A stretch of DNA of 46,718 nt from positions 1-46,718 of the forward strand of contig CAZWSI010000017.1 in assembly GCA_964636405.1 (NCBI GenBank), given 5' to 3'. Position 1 is the stretch's first letter. Every line of letters starts with the position of its first letter. The DNA is from CAZKGE01 sp964636405 (GTDB lineage Bacteria; Bacillota; Clostridia; Christensenellales; CAG-138). The position numbers and the translations under genes were made by a program. The notes beneath the pieces were generated by a model. It was not told the DNA's origin and searched no databases. It worked only from the letters and a program-made list of their open reading frames with translations. Positions 1 to 8,700 of the stretch are shown here, piece after piece.

Positions 1-3
1 AAG

Positions 4-40
4 AACGTCAGTATTGATACAATGCTGGCGTTTTTATTTT
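4..40 (+). terminator. Rho-independent terminator of an upstream gene
   Basis: Bases 4-16 pair with 20-32 in an almost continuous 13-bp stem with two T-G wobbles and a three-base loop (ATA). It runs directly into a T-rich tail (31-40). This is a classic intrinsic terminator on the + strand and must end a gene lying left of the window. Confidence 0.8.
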
Positions 41-161
41 GAACACGGTAGCCGTAAGATGGCCTTGGCAGCAAGGTTTTCTGGCGGGCTTTTTATTTTC
101 TATCGTTTGTAGAGTGAAAAGAAAAAGCTCCGTCTACGGGATATACAGGTGTATTACGCCT

Positions 162-217
162 TGCACTCGGCAAACGGAAACTTGGGGGTGTGCATAGGGT
201 GTGCACTCGGCAAACGG
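162..217. repeat. Pair of 16-bp direct repeats, 40-bp spacing
   Basis: TGCACTCGGCAAACGG occurs at 162-177 and again at 202-217, inside an AT-rich stretch without a convincing gene (41-528). Only two copies are present, so this is neither a CRISPR array nor an obvious iteron set. No function can be assigned. Confidence 0.6.
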
Positions 218-331
218 GAATATTGGGATTTCGAGCATTGACTTCCTATGTCGCAGCACGGCTCTATATAAATGCAGGTTTTTAATATAATAGGAAAAAC
301 CCTCTTCAGCCGAAAATAGCTGAAAAAAGCT

Positions 332-382
332 TTAATTAAGGGCTTCCGTGGTCAATCGCTGACTCCGGAAGCCCTTAATTAA
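332..382. repeat. Perfect 17-bp inverted repeat, terminator-like
   Basis: TTAATTAAGGGCTTCCG (332-348) is repeated in inverted orientation at 366-382 around a 17-base loop. A smaller inverted repeat (TTCAGC 305-310 with GCTGAA 319-324) lies just before it. The GC-rich inner stem flanked by AT tails would work as a bidirectional terminator. It could equally be the end of a decayed mobile element, since it sits in the AT-rich strip and no flanking ORF needs it. Confidence 0.6.
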
Positions 383-528
383 TTTATACTGTTGTGTGAT
401 TTGCTGCTGTGGACGGGTGGCTACTTACCCTGCAAGAATGTATGTGAGGGAATGATAAAAAGGTGTATTGGACTCTGGAATGTGCGTTTTCCAGAAAAAC
501 AATTCACGTATTATTATTGATTCTGCGC

Positions 529-557
529 TTGATAATGACCTGATATTGTGCTATAAT
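529..557 (+). promoter_or_regulatory. Sigma-A type promoter of the AbrB-like gene
   Basis: TTGATA (529-534) and a perfect TATAAT (552-557) are separated by 17 bases. The predicted start point near 564 lies about 25 bases before the ribosome binding site of the gene at 589. It is one of the strongest-looking promoters in the window. Confidence 0.8.
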
Positions 558-588
558 AAGACTAAATTTAGTCCGAAAGGAGACCGCT

Positions 589-777
589 ATGAAAAAGGAG
601 CCCATTTACTTAGATACATACACTTTACAACAAGATATGCGTTTGCGCTTACCCAAAGCCATATTAAACAATCTGGCGGTTGAAAAAGGTGTTACGAAAT
701 TCTCCATCTTTTTGGATAGTGAAAATAAAGAATTAATATTGCGAATCTGCGATGATTCCAAGGAGGAAAAAATATGA
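589..777 (+). CDS. Small AbrB-like protein (antitoxin/regulator type)
   Basis: A 62-residue protein. The central pattern (MRLRLPKAILNNL, then KGVTKFSIFLD and a C-terminal ELILRI strand) resembles the swapped-hairpin AbrB/MazE/SpoVT N-terminal DNA-binding fold, which is common in antitoxins. The start is fixed by AAAGGAG about 7 bases upstream and by the promoter at 529-557. The gene is AT-rich, unlike the chromosome to its right, which suggests horizontal origin. Its stop overlaps an ATG (ATGA at 774-777) that has its own excellent AAGGAGG site, so a coupled partner gene is expected, but only a short unconvincing reading frame follows. Family assignment rests on pattern alone and is moderate. 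Confidence 0.65.
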   Translation: MKKEPIYLDTYTLQQDMRLRLPKAILNNLAVEKGVTKFSIFLDSENKELILRICDDSKEEKI

Positions 778-781
778 TTGG

Positions 782-1078
782 TTATAGCACCCCGCGTGGA
801 AAATGTATACGTGCATCCACATTTTCATTAGTCGCAATGCTATTAAGCTCGCAGATGGCTCTATCCGTTACAGGCAAGAATCCGAGTGCTTTTACAGCAG
901 TGTATACGGTTTCTGCTTGTTGTGAAGATAAATCTTCGAAAAAATCGTACTGCGTATCAGTACAGCCACAGTCACATGTATGCGGAACTATTCCAGATAC
1001 GATTTTTTCACCAGCTTGAAAAGAGTCACCTAATGATACCCAATTTTGATTTTGCACGGGATTCAATCCTCTTTCCAC
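782..1078 (-). pseudogene. AT-rich ORF fragment, unknown
   Basis: A reverse-strand frame of 98 codons from a GTG at 1078 to TAA at 782. The composition is protein-like, with a CDCGC cluster and well mixed charged residues (for example AGEKIVSG, DFFEDLSSQQAETVYTAVKALG). No family is recognised. There is no clear ribosome binding site, and the open frame continues upstream into GC-rich sequence without an ATG, so this is probably the surviving 3' part of a gene whose 5' part was lost at the GC/AT boundary near 1080. Opposite it lies the ORF 774-1019, which has the better ribosome binding site but a less protein-like sequence. Neither is certain. Confidence 0.3.
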
Positions 1079-1403
1079 AACGAAGGCAAAGCAAGCTTGC
1101 CCTGGGCCGCGGCCAGATTGAGGAAGTTGGCCCCGTCGGACGTGGAGCGCGCGGCCCAGTCTGGACCAAAGCGCGGGATTGGAAAAGGCGCAAATCGACG
1201 CAGTTTACGCCGCCCGCCTCCAGCGCGTCTGCGAAAGCCGTTATTTGAGATCCGTCTTGCCCGAAAAACTCTCGCACCCATGCCGATCCCGCTTGCCGCC
1301 AGAACCGTGCGGCCCGGCGCTCTGTATTGCAAAAACGCCTTTTCCCATGTTGTTTTTCACGGCCAAACGCGCCGGGGTCATCATGCCAAAAGCATGCGCC
1401 GGT
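1063..1403 (-). pseudogene. Probable decayed coding sequence, three frames
   Basis: About 340 bases downstream of the GtrA-like gene on the same strand hold no intact gene. Short protein-like runs occur in three different reverse frames: AHAFGMMTPARLAVKNNMGK; then GQDGSQITAFADALEAGGVN; then STSDGANFLNLAAAQGK. This is what a frameshifted gene remnant looks like. The family is not identified. Alternatively these are chance reading frames in GC-rich DNA. Confidence 0.25.
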
Positions 1404-1853
1404 TCAAACGTCCTTTTCCCGTGCGCGATCCTTTTGCGCCAGCTCGTTGGTGTCGATGGTCTTGCCGAACACCACGAAGCGGTCGAAAAGAAACTCCGTA
1501 ACGAAGTTGAGCAGCATATTCAGGAGCGTAACGAGATATTCGTTCCATAGGAGCGTATCGGCCAGATAGCCGCCCAGCAGGGTGGACAGCGGCGTAAACA
1601 CGCAGTAGTAGCCCAGCACCTTGAGCATGGCGGCGGGCACGTTGCTGGCCGAACGAAAGGTGTAGCGGCGGTTTAAGGTAAAGTTCCAGACGACGGAGAG
1701 CGCCAGCGCGATCAGGTAGCTTGGCCAGTAGGGGAAGCCGGTCAGCTCGTTGAGCAGCGCGAAGCTTCCAATCTGGATAAGGCCCGCGCTCATGGAAAAC
1801 AACACAAATTTCACGCTGCGCAAAAGCTCCCGCCTGCCGCTTGTTTTTTCCAT
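1404..1853 (-). CDS. GtrA-like polytopic membrane protein
   Basis: A 149-residue protein of the GtrA/DPMS1 family: four predicted membrane helices (from about residue 10, KFVLFSMSAGLIQIGSFALL, to the last near LVTLLNMLLNFVTEFLF) and the family hallmarks VWNFTLNRRYTF and a C-terminal FLFDRFVVF. Members help move undecaprenyl- or polyprenyl-linked sugars across the membrane or pair with a glycosyltransferase. The ATG at 1853 is chosen because the family length fits and because the promoter (1991-2019) lies inside the longer reading frame that begins at 2048. Spacing to the GAAAGGA motif is long, about 14 bases. No glycosyltransferase partner is adjacent in the window. Confidence 0.85.
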   Translation of the reverse strand: MEKTSGRRELLRSVKFVLFSMSAGLIQIGSFALLNELTGFPYWPSYLIALALSVVWNFTLNRRYTFRSASNVPAAMLKVLGYYCVFTPLSTLLGGYLADTLLWNEYLVTLLNMLLNFVTEFLFDRFVVFGKTIDTNELAQKDRAREKDV

Positions 1854-1990
1854 ATGCTTAGGTTCATCCTTTCTAACGCAATTTGCACATCGCGTTTGGA
1901 GCGGGGGGCTGGCCCGCGTCAGTGAAACGGCCGGCTTTGGCGGTTCCTCCGCCCGTCCGCGCGCTTTTTGTTCGCGCGGGCTTTGGGAGC

Positions 1991-2019
1991 AGTATACCAT
2001 AGCGGCATCAGGCAAACAA
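1991..2019 (-). promoter_or_regulatory. Promoter of the GtrA-like gene
   Basis: On the reverse strand TTGTTT (2019-2014) and TATACT (1996-1991) are 17 bases apart, and the -10 has an extended TGG in front. The leader to the ATG at 1853 is roughly 130 bases and contains a GC-rich hairpin near 1962-1985. Confidence 0.6.
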
Positions 2020-2114
2020 CGGTTTTCGCGCGGCGGTTCAAGCCGCATGCCGCATATTTATTCATATAACGGACGTCCGTTTTCGCTAAAATGTGGAAGA
2101 AATGGGAATCAAGA

Positions 2115-2143
2115 TTGACTGAACGGGGCGAAAGTACTATACT
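2115..2143 (+). promoter_or_regulatory. Promoter of the c-di-GMP signalling operon
   Basis: TTGACT (2115-2120) and TATACT (2138-2143) are separated by exactly 17 bases. The predicted transcript has a leader of about 330 bases before the cyclase gene at 2479, long enough for the riboswitch and terminator described next. Confidence 0.75.
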
Positions 2144-2309
2144 AAATAAACAATATTATGATATTTTTTTCTTTTTCTGAATGAAAGGGATGAAACAGGT
2201 CCAGCGTCCCGTCCGCGCACAACGCGCGGGAGACACAAACAGGTTGTGTTGCGCAGATTGAGGCGGCGGGCTTCCGGGCCGGGGAAGCGCGCGTCCGAGC
2301 CGTCCGGCT

Positions 2310-2400
2310 GAAGCACTCCATGCCGTGGCAAGACGATTGAAAGACCGCTTACGCAAAGCCATGCGCCTCGGCCCGAATGCGTGCATGGCGGAAGCAAGAA
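2310..2400 (+). ncRNA. Candidate c-di-GMP-I (GEMM) riboswitch aptamer
   Basis: The leader of a GGDEF gene holds the conserved pieces of the class I cyclic-di-GMP aptamer in the right order: GGCAA (2327-2331), a GAAA that could cap the first hairpin (about 2339-2342), then ACGCAAAGCC (2351-2360), the longest conserved block of the family, and a second helix GCCATGC (2358-2364) with GCATGGC (2383-2389), followed by a GGAAGC segment similar to the family's 3' end. The first hairpin is imperfect by eye. An intrinsic terminator follows immediately and the downstream genes make or degrade c-di-GMP, the usual setting of this riboswitch. A covariance-model search would settle it; boundaries are approximate. 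Confidence 0.6.
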
Positions 2401-2408
2401 ACGGTTCG

Positions 2409-2448
2409 GCGTTTGTCCCGGTCTGCGGCGCGACGAACGCTTTTCTTT
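2409..2448 (+). terminator. Terminator forming the riboswitch expression platform
   Basis: GCGTTTGTC (2409-2417) pairs with GACGAACGC (2432-2440), with one T-G wobble, and is followed by TTTTCTTT. It sits between the candidate aptamer and the cyclase start at 2479 with no gene before it, so it most likely acts as a conditional terminator in the leader. Confidence 0.65.
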
Positions 2449-2478
2449 ACAAAACCGAGCAAACGAGGCCGAAACCGT

Positions 2479-3663
2479 ATGCAGCAGCTGAAACGGTTCC
2501 TGCGACAGGACAGAGACTACCATCTCACCCATCAGGCGGATATTCAGCGCCAGAATGCCTGGGTGCTGCGGATTGTCTGCCTCGTTTATCTGCTCGTGCT
2601 GGGCCTATATACCGCCGATGCCTTCGTTTCCGGGGCGTCTTCCATGCTGATAGCCCTGTATATCGTTTTCGACGCAATCCACGCCGCGCTCTGCGTCGCG
2701 GTGTTTTGCAAGCCGGAAAACGGCGCTGCGCCCAGGCAAACGGATTTACTCCGCGTCATGCTTGAGCTTACGCTTCTCAGCTTCTTTGTGCTGAAGGCGA
2801 CGCGCCCCTTCCAGGAGCAGCACGCCATCTGTTATCCCTTCCCCATCATATTGCTGGTCATGGTCTTTGACTACCGCGCGCGGCAGGCGTTTACGCTGAT
2901 TGTCGCCTATGCGGCCGTCTTTGCAGCGCTCAGTTGCCTTGAAAAAACGGGCGCGGCGCGGACGAACGATATGTTGCTGGCCTCCGGCACGCTCATCTCG
3001 GCCTTTGCGGGCTATGCCATCACCGCCGGCTTGCGCCACGAAACGGGCGATGCCATCGGGCGGCTGCGCTATCTGAGCACGACCGACGAGCTTACGGGGC
3101 TGTATAACAAGTCCACCTTTGAAGCGCTTTGCCGGGCCTATATGGAGGATGCGGCAAGCGCGCGCGGCTACGCGCTGCTGTTCATCGACGTGGACAAATT
3201 CAAGCAGATCAACGATCGCTTCGGCCATCAGGTGGGGGATTCCGTGCTCCAGAGCGTTGCCGGGGTGATGCGCGATACGTTTTATGAAAAGGACTACCTT
3301 TGCCGCTTCGGCGGCGATGAGTTTCTTGTTTTTATGGCGGACGCGGACAATGAAACGGCTGTGCGCGAGCAGGTGCGCGCCTTTGAGGAGCGCGTGCGGG
3401 CGCTGACCCAAACGCTAAAGACCGACGGTCTTTCGTGCAGCGTGGGCGTGGCGATGAGGCAGGCGCGGTCCGAGAGCTACCGGGCGCTGCTTTCGCGCGC
3501 GGATGCGGCGCTGTATGTCGTCAAGCGGGGCGGCGCGCAAAAGGACAGCTTCGCCGAGCAGTATTTCAAGCAAAACTCCTTTATTCATACGGACGCGTCA
3601 TGCCCGCCCGCCGAAAGCGCGGCGCCCGTGAACGCGGCGCAATCGCCCGCGCGGCGCCCGTGA
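2479..3663 (+). CDS. Membrane-bound diguanylate cyclase (GGDEF)
   Basis: A 394-residue protein predicted to make cyclic di-GMP from two GTP. The N-terminal half (about residues 25-185) has roughly six hydrophobic helices. The C-terminal GGDEF domain starts near residue 200 (STTDELTGLYN) and has an intact catalytic GGDEF at 278-282. The inhibitory RxxD site just upstream is YEKD, so product inhibition is probably lost. The ATG at 2479 is preferred because the upstream part of the longer frame overlaps the leader terminator. The ribosome binding site is weak. The C-terminus ends in an Ala/Pro-rich linker inside a 32-bp tandem duplication. Without that duplication the frame would run on into the REC-GGDEF-EAL gene. 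The stop overlaps the next start as GTGA. Confidence 0.88.
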   Translation: MQQLKRFLRQDRDYHLTHQADIQRQNAWVLRIVCLVYLLVLGLYTADAFVSGASSMLIALYIVFDAIHAALCVAVFCKPENGAAPRQTDLLRVMLELTLLSFFVLKATRPFQEQHAICYPFPIILLVMVFDYRARQAFTLIVAYAAVFAALSCLEKTGAARTNDMLLASGTLISAFAGYAITAGLRHETGDAIGRLRYLSTTDELTGLYNKSTFEALCRAYMEDAASARGYALLFIDVDKFKQINDRFGHQVGDSVLQSVAGVMRDTFYEKDYLCRFGGDEFLVFMADADNETAVREQVRAFEERVRALTQTLKTDGLSCSVGVAMRQARSESYRALLSRADAALYVVKRGGAQKDSFAEQYFKQNSFIHTDASCPPAESAAPVNAAQSPARRP

Positions 3664-3684
3664 ACGCGGCGCAATCGCCCGCGC
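3621..3684 (+). repeat. 32-bp tandem duplication at the gene junction
   Basis: A 32-base unit beginning GGCGCCCGTGAACGCGG is present at 3621-3652 and 3653-3684, identical by eye, with five bases of a third copy (3685-3689). Because 32 is not a multiple of three, the second copy puts the cyclase frame onto a TGA (3661-3663) and moves the downstream domains to another frame. Removing one copy joins both frames, reading SPARR into TVLIVDD. Confidence 0.9.
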
Positions 3685-5359
3685 GGCGCACCGTGCTGAT
3701 TGTGGACGACAACGAAATGAACCGGCGCATGCTGCGCCGGATTTTAAACGAAAGCTACGCCGTGCAGGAGGCCGTAAACGGCCTGGACGCGCTCGAGCAA
3801 ATGCGCGTATCCTCCGAGCGCATTTCGGCCGTGCTGCTCGACATCGTCATGCCCGTGATGGACGGATACGAGGTGCTCTCCGCCATGCGGGCCGACGAGC
3901 GCCTTTCCAAGCTGCCCGTCATCGTCGCCTCGGCTGCCTCCGAGGAGGACGCGGAGCGCAAGGCGCTTTCGCTGGGCGCGAACGATTTTGTCATCAAGCC
4001 CTATCAGCCCGCCATCATTTTGCACCGGCTGCAAAACACCATCAATCTGCGCGAAACGGCCGCCATCGTCAACGCCATCGAAAAGGACGCGCTCACCGGC
4101 GTATACAGCAAGACGTTCTTCTATGAGCGGGCCGACGCGCTTTTGCAGGCCAATCCCGACGCGCGTTACGATATGCTTTGCTGCGATATCGAACATTTCA
4201 AGCTCATTAACGAGCTTTTCGGCTCCAAAACGGGCGATGAGCTGCTCAAACACGTCGCGGGACTGCTTGCGGAGCCGCTGCGCGGGGCGGGGCTCTGCGG
4301 CCGGATCGGCGCGGATACCTTCGCGTGCCTTGTTCCGCATCGCGACGCGTATGAAAACGATGCGTTTGAGGACAGGCAGCGGCGCGTCAACCAATTCCCC
4401 ATCTCCATCAATATCATGCTGCGCCACGGCATCTATGTGGCGGACGATCCGTCCGTGCCGGTGAGCACCATGTGCGACCGCGCGCTTACAGCCTGCAACT
4501 CCATCAAGGGCAAATACGGCGTATACTTCGCTTATTACGACGATACCTTCCGGCAAAAGGCGCTCTACGAGCAGTTTATTCTCAACAGCATCAAAACAGC
4601 TCTTGCCGAGCGGCAGTTTCTCGTGTATTATCAGCCCAAATTCTGCCTCGCAAGCGGCGAACTGGTGGGCGCGGAGGCGCTCGTGCGCTGGCTTCACCCG
4701 GAAAAGGGCTTTATGTCGCCGGGCGAGTTTATCCCGCTCTTTGAGCGCAACGGCTTTATCACCGATATGGATATCTACGTGTGGGACACGGTTTGCCGGG
4801 ATCTGCAAGCGTGGAGCGCGGGGGGAAGCCCGGTTCCGCCCGTTTCCGTCAACGTATCCCGCTCCGATATCTATCGGCCCGAGCTGACCGACATCCTCTA
4901 CGCCCTTGTTGAAAAATACGGGCTCGAACCGGCGCTGCTCCATCTGGAGATTACCGAAACGGCCTATACGGAGGATTCCGAGCAGCTCATTGCAACGGTG
5001 AATAAGCTGCGGGGCCTCGGCTTCCTCATCGAAATGGATGACTTTGGCTCGGGCTACTCCTCTCTGAGCATACTTTCCGAGCTGCCCGTCGATATTCTCA
5101 AGCTGGACACGAGCCTGATTGCCGAAAGCGCAACGAACGCAAGCGGAGCGTGCTGCGGGTGATCACCTATCTTTCCCGCCAGCTTGGCTTGCCCGTTGTG
5201 AGCGAGGGCGTGGAAACGGCCAATCAGGCGGAGATGCTGCGGGAGCTGGGGTGCAGCTTCGCGCAGGGCTATTATTTCGCAAAGCCCATGCCGCGCGCCG
5301 AGTATGAAGCGCAGGTAACGGCGCGCGGCGGGCAGAATGGGAGAGGAAATGGATATTGA
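3660..5359 (+). pseudogene. REC-GGDEF-EAL c-di-GMP protein, frameshifted in EAL
   Basis: Reads from GTG 3660 (overlapping the cyclase stop; an in-frame ATG lies at 3600) to a stop at 5160-5162, then continues in another frame to 5359. Order: response-regulator receiver (VLIVDDNEMN, phospho-acceptor Asp61 in VLLDIVMPVMDG), a degenerate GGDEF domain (RIGADTF replaces the signature, so inactive as cyclase), and an EAL phosphodiesterase domain (EALVRW, SVNVSRSD, EITET, DDFGSGYSSL, LKLDTSLI). The last conserved pieces, EGVET and QGYYFAKP, lie in frame 2 from about 5130 onward, so one base appears to be missing near 5125-5135. The long product therefore lacks the final catalytic Glu. It may be a pseudogene, a sequencing error or a programmed frameshift. 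No good ribosome binding site exists, so expression probably depends on coupling. Confidence 0.8.
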
Positions 5360-5708
5360 GCTGCTGAATGAATACGGCATCCGGCCAAAAAAGGGGCTGG
5401 CCCGGTGTCTTGACGATGTCGAGCTGTACGAGGCGATTCTTGCGCTGTTTTTGGAAAGCGACGCGCTAAGCCGCGCGCAGGACGCGTTTGCGCGGGCGGA
5501 CCATGCGGCCCTGTTCCGATGTGCGCACGAGATCAAGGGCGCCTCCGGCAACGCGGAGCTGACCGAGCTGTACGAGGCCGTTTGTCCGCTTGTGGACGCG
5601 CTGCGAACTGGCGGCGCGGCGGATACCGAAATCGAAGAAAGGTTCCGCCGTATGGAGGCCGCGTACAACCGCGCCCGCGAGGGCATTGTCCGGGCAAGCT
5701 GCCTGTAG
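5349..5708 (+). CDS. HPt phosphotransfer protein
   Basis: A 119-residue helical protein of the histidine phosphotransfer family. The phospho-accepting His60 lies in the hallmark CAHEIKGASGNAEL. It should shuttle phosphate between the hybrid kinase that follows 25 bases downstream and a receiver domain, for example the REC at the start of the preceding gene. The ATG at 5349 is favoured because GGGAGAGG sits about four bases upstream; an in-frame ATG lies at 5337. The start overlaps the end of the EAL frame, consistent with one operon. Confidence 0.85.
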   Translation: MDIELLNEYGIRPKKGLARCLDDVELYEAILALFLESDALSRAQDAFARADHAALFRCAHEIKGASGNAELTELYEAVCPLVDALRTGGAADTEIEERFRRMEAAYNRAREGIVRASCL

Positions 5709-5733
5709 GCCCTGGGCAGCAGAGAGGGGTTGA

Positions 5734-8700
5734 ATGAAAAGCAACCGCCGCCACTGTTTTTTGCGCGTCGTCAGCCTCGCATTATGCGTGCTGCTGGCGC
5801 TCTCCCTGTGCCCTCGCGCCGCCTTGGCAAAGGCCCAGACGCTGCAAAAGGTGCGCGTCGGGTTTTTCGCATTCAACGGCTACCACATGGTGAACGACGA
5901 GGGCGCGCGCTCCGGCTACGGCTACGAGCTGCTTATGCATCTGGCGGGCTACACGGACTGGCAATATGAATACGTCGGCTATGACAAGAGCTGGAGCGAT
6001 ATGCAAACCATGCTGGAGCGGGGCGAGATTGATTTGCTCACCAGCGCCCAGAAGACCGACGAACGCATGGCGCGCTTTGATTTTTCCGATGAATCCGTCG
6101 GCAGCTCCGCCGCCATCCTGACCGTGCCGGCCGGCGACACCACCTACGCGTACGCGGATTATGCCAATTGGAGCGGCATGCGCGTGGGCATGCTGAAAAA
6201 CAACAGCCGCAACGACAGCTTTGCCGCCTTTGCCGAGGAGCAAGGCTTTACCTATGAGCCGCTTTATTTTGACTCGACCGAAGCCATGCTTGACGCGCTG
6301 CGCGCGGGCGAGCTTGTGGACGCCGCGCTCACAAGCAACCTGCGCTCTATCAGCGACGAGTGGATTCTGGCCCAATTCGACGTATCGCCTTTCTACATTA
6401 TGGTACGCAAGGGCAATACCGCGCTGCTTGACGAGCTCAACGCCGCGCTCGGACAGCTCATCGTGGACGAGCCTTCGCTTTTCAGCAACCTCATGCAAAA
6501 ATACTATACGCCGGACAACGGCGATGATATCGCCTTTACGCCGGAGGAGCGCGCCTTTATTGCGCGCATGCGCGGTCAAAGCTTCACCGCCGTTATGAAC
6601 CCGGATCGCGCGCCGTTCTCCTATTTTGAAAACGGCGAGCCCGTGGGCATGATCAGCGACCTTGCCAAGGAGATATCCGCGCGGAGCGGTCTTGCGCTGC
6701 GCATTGTGGAAACGGCGGATCGCGCCGAATACGCCGCGCTTGTGGAAGCTGGGGGCGTGGCCGTTCAACTGGACGCTCCATACGATTATCAGACCGCGGA
6801 GGCGCGGGGCTACCGGCTCACCGCGCCCTATCTCAACCTTTCTGTTTCTCGGCTCTACAGGCGGGACAAAACCCGTTTTTCCTCCCTTGCGAGTCTTAAA
6901 AACTCGGATATCGAGCGCAAATACCAAACGCTCTTGCAAAACAACTACACGGTCGTTGCCGATTACGACTCCGTTGAAGCGCTTGTGCAGGCGGTGTACA
7001 GCGGCGCGCAGGACGCGGCGTATCTCTATCACCGCAGCGCGGAGCTGGCCGTGCAGCAGGACGAAACAAACCGCCTGGCCAACGAAACCGTTTACGGCTA
7101 CAATGTTTCCTTCGCGCTGGCCGTTCACGCGGGGCAGGATCATTTGCTCTACAGCATTCTCAAAAAAACGGTGGCCAGCATTGGCGAAAGCCAGATGCAT
7201 GCCATCGACGCCAAGTACACCACCTATGAGGAAAAGCCCTTATCCTTTATGGGGTACATGTACAATTACCCGCTGCATATCATCGCCTTCGTCTTTGCGC
7301 TGTGCCTTCTTGCCGTGCTGCTTTTCATGACCGTCACCCAGGTGCAAAAAAGGCGGCGCGCCGCCGAGCGGCTTACCGAGGAAACGCGCCGCGCAGAGCT
7401 GCTGGAAAGCGCTTTGTCTACAGCTGAGAGCGCGGGAAAGGCCAAGAGCGAGTTTCTTTCACGCATGTCGCATGAAATGCGCACCCCGCTCAACGCGATT
7501 ATTGGCTTTTTGTCCCTTGCCAAGGACGCGGACGGGAAGCAGCTCAATGCATATCTGGGCAATTCGGAAACGGCGGCAAAGCAACTGCTTTCCGTGATCA
7601 ACGACGTGCTGGACATGTCGGCCATCGAGTCGGGCAAAATGAAGCTAGCCCACGCGCCGTTCGATTTTAAGCACATGGTGCATTCCGTTACCAATATGTT
7701 CCTCTCGCAGTGCCACGAAAAGGGCGTTTCGTACGAAACAAGGCTGCTCACCCCGGTGGACGAGCGGCTCGTGGGGGATCAGCTCCGCGTAAGCCAGGTG
7801 CTGATCAATCTGCTCAGCAACGCGGTCAAGTTTACCTCGGCGGGGCACGTTTATCTGGATATCAGCCAATACGACACGCCGGACGGCAAGGCGTTCCTTC
7901 GCTTTGCCGTGTCGGATACCGGCTGCGGCATGACCGAGGAAATGCAGGCGCGATTGTTCATGCCCTTTGAACAGGAAAGCGCGGCGACCGCACGGAAATA
8001 CGGCGGCAGCGGGCTGGGACTGTCCATCGTAAAGAATCTTGTGACCATGATGAACGGCGCGCTCCGCGTGGAAAGCCGCCAGGGCGAGGGCTCCACCTTT
8101 ACGCTCGACCTGCCGTTTGACAAGGACGCGTCGGGAAAGGATATCCCCGTGCCCGACGGCGTGCAGAGCCTGCGCGTGCTGGCCGTGGATGACGATCCGG
8201 TCGAGCGCGAATATATTTTGAGCATGCTTGCGCGCATGGGCGTGCGCTTCGCCTGCGCGGAAAGCGGCGACGCGGCGCTTGCCGAGCTGCAACGGGCCGC
8301 CCGCGCCGGCGACGCCTACAACCTCTGTATCGTCGACTGGAGAATGCCCAGCATGAACGGCGAGGAAACCACAAAGCGCATTCGGAGCAAATACGGGAGA
8401 AACGTGATCGTAATCGTGGTTTCGTCCTATGCGTATCATCAGGTGAGCGAGAGCGCGCGGGAAGCGGGCGCGAATCTGTTCGTTTCAAAGCCGCTTTTCC
8501 AATCCTCCCTGTTCGACCTGCTTTTGACGCTCACCGGCGGCCGCGTGGCAATGAAGGCAACCGGGGAGGTTCTCCAATCCGATCTTTCCGGCAGGCGCGT
8601 GCTGCTGGCTGAAGACAACGCGATGAACCGCATGGTGGCCGTGGGGCTGATCAATAAGTTTGGCGTCGAGTGCGACACGGCCAAGGACGGCCAGCTTGCG

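Noticed and set aside
61..105. Second terminator after the one at 4-40
   Set aside because: A T-run is present but the arms (GGCCTTGGCAG against CTGGCGGGC) do not pair well.
162..217. Iteron-like origin
   Set aside because: Only two copies, with no replication gene or DnaA-box cluster nearby.
774..1019. Forward ORF of 81 codons behind the AbrB-like gene
   Set aside because: The ribosome binding site is excellent, but the sequence is not protein-like and is matched by a better reverse frame. It is treated as a probable junction artefact, not listed as a gene.
1854..2048. Longer GtrA-like protein of 214 residues
   Set aside because: The promoter (1991-2019) lies inside it, and the extra residues are Arg/Pro-rich without similarity to the family.
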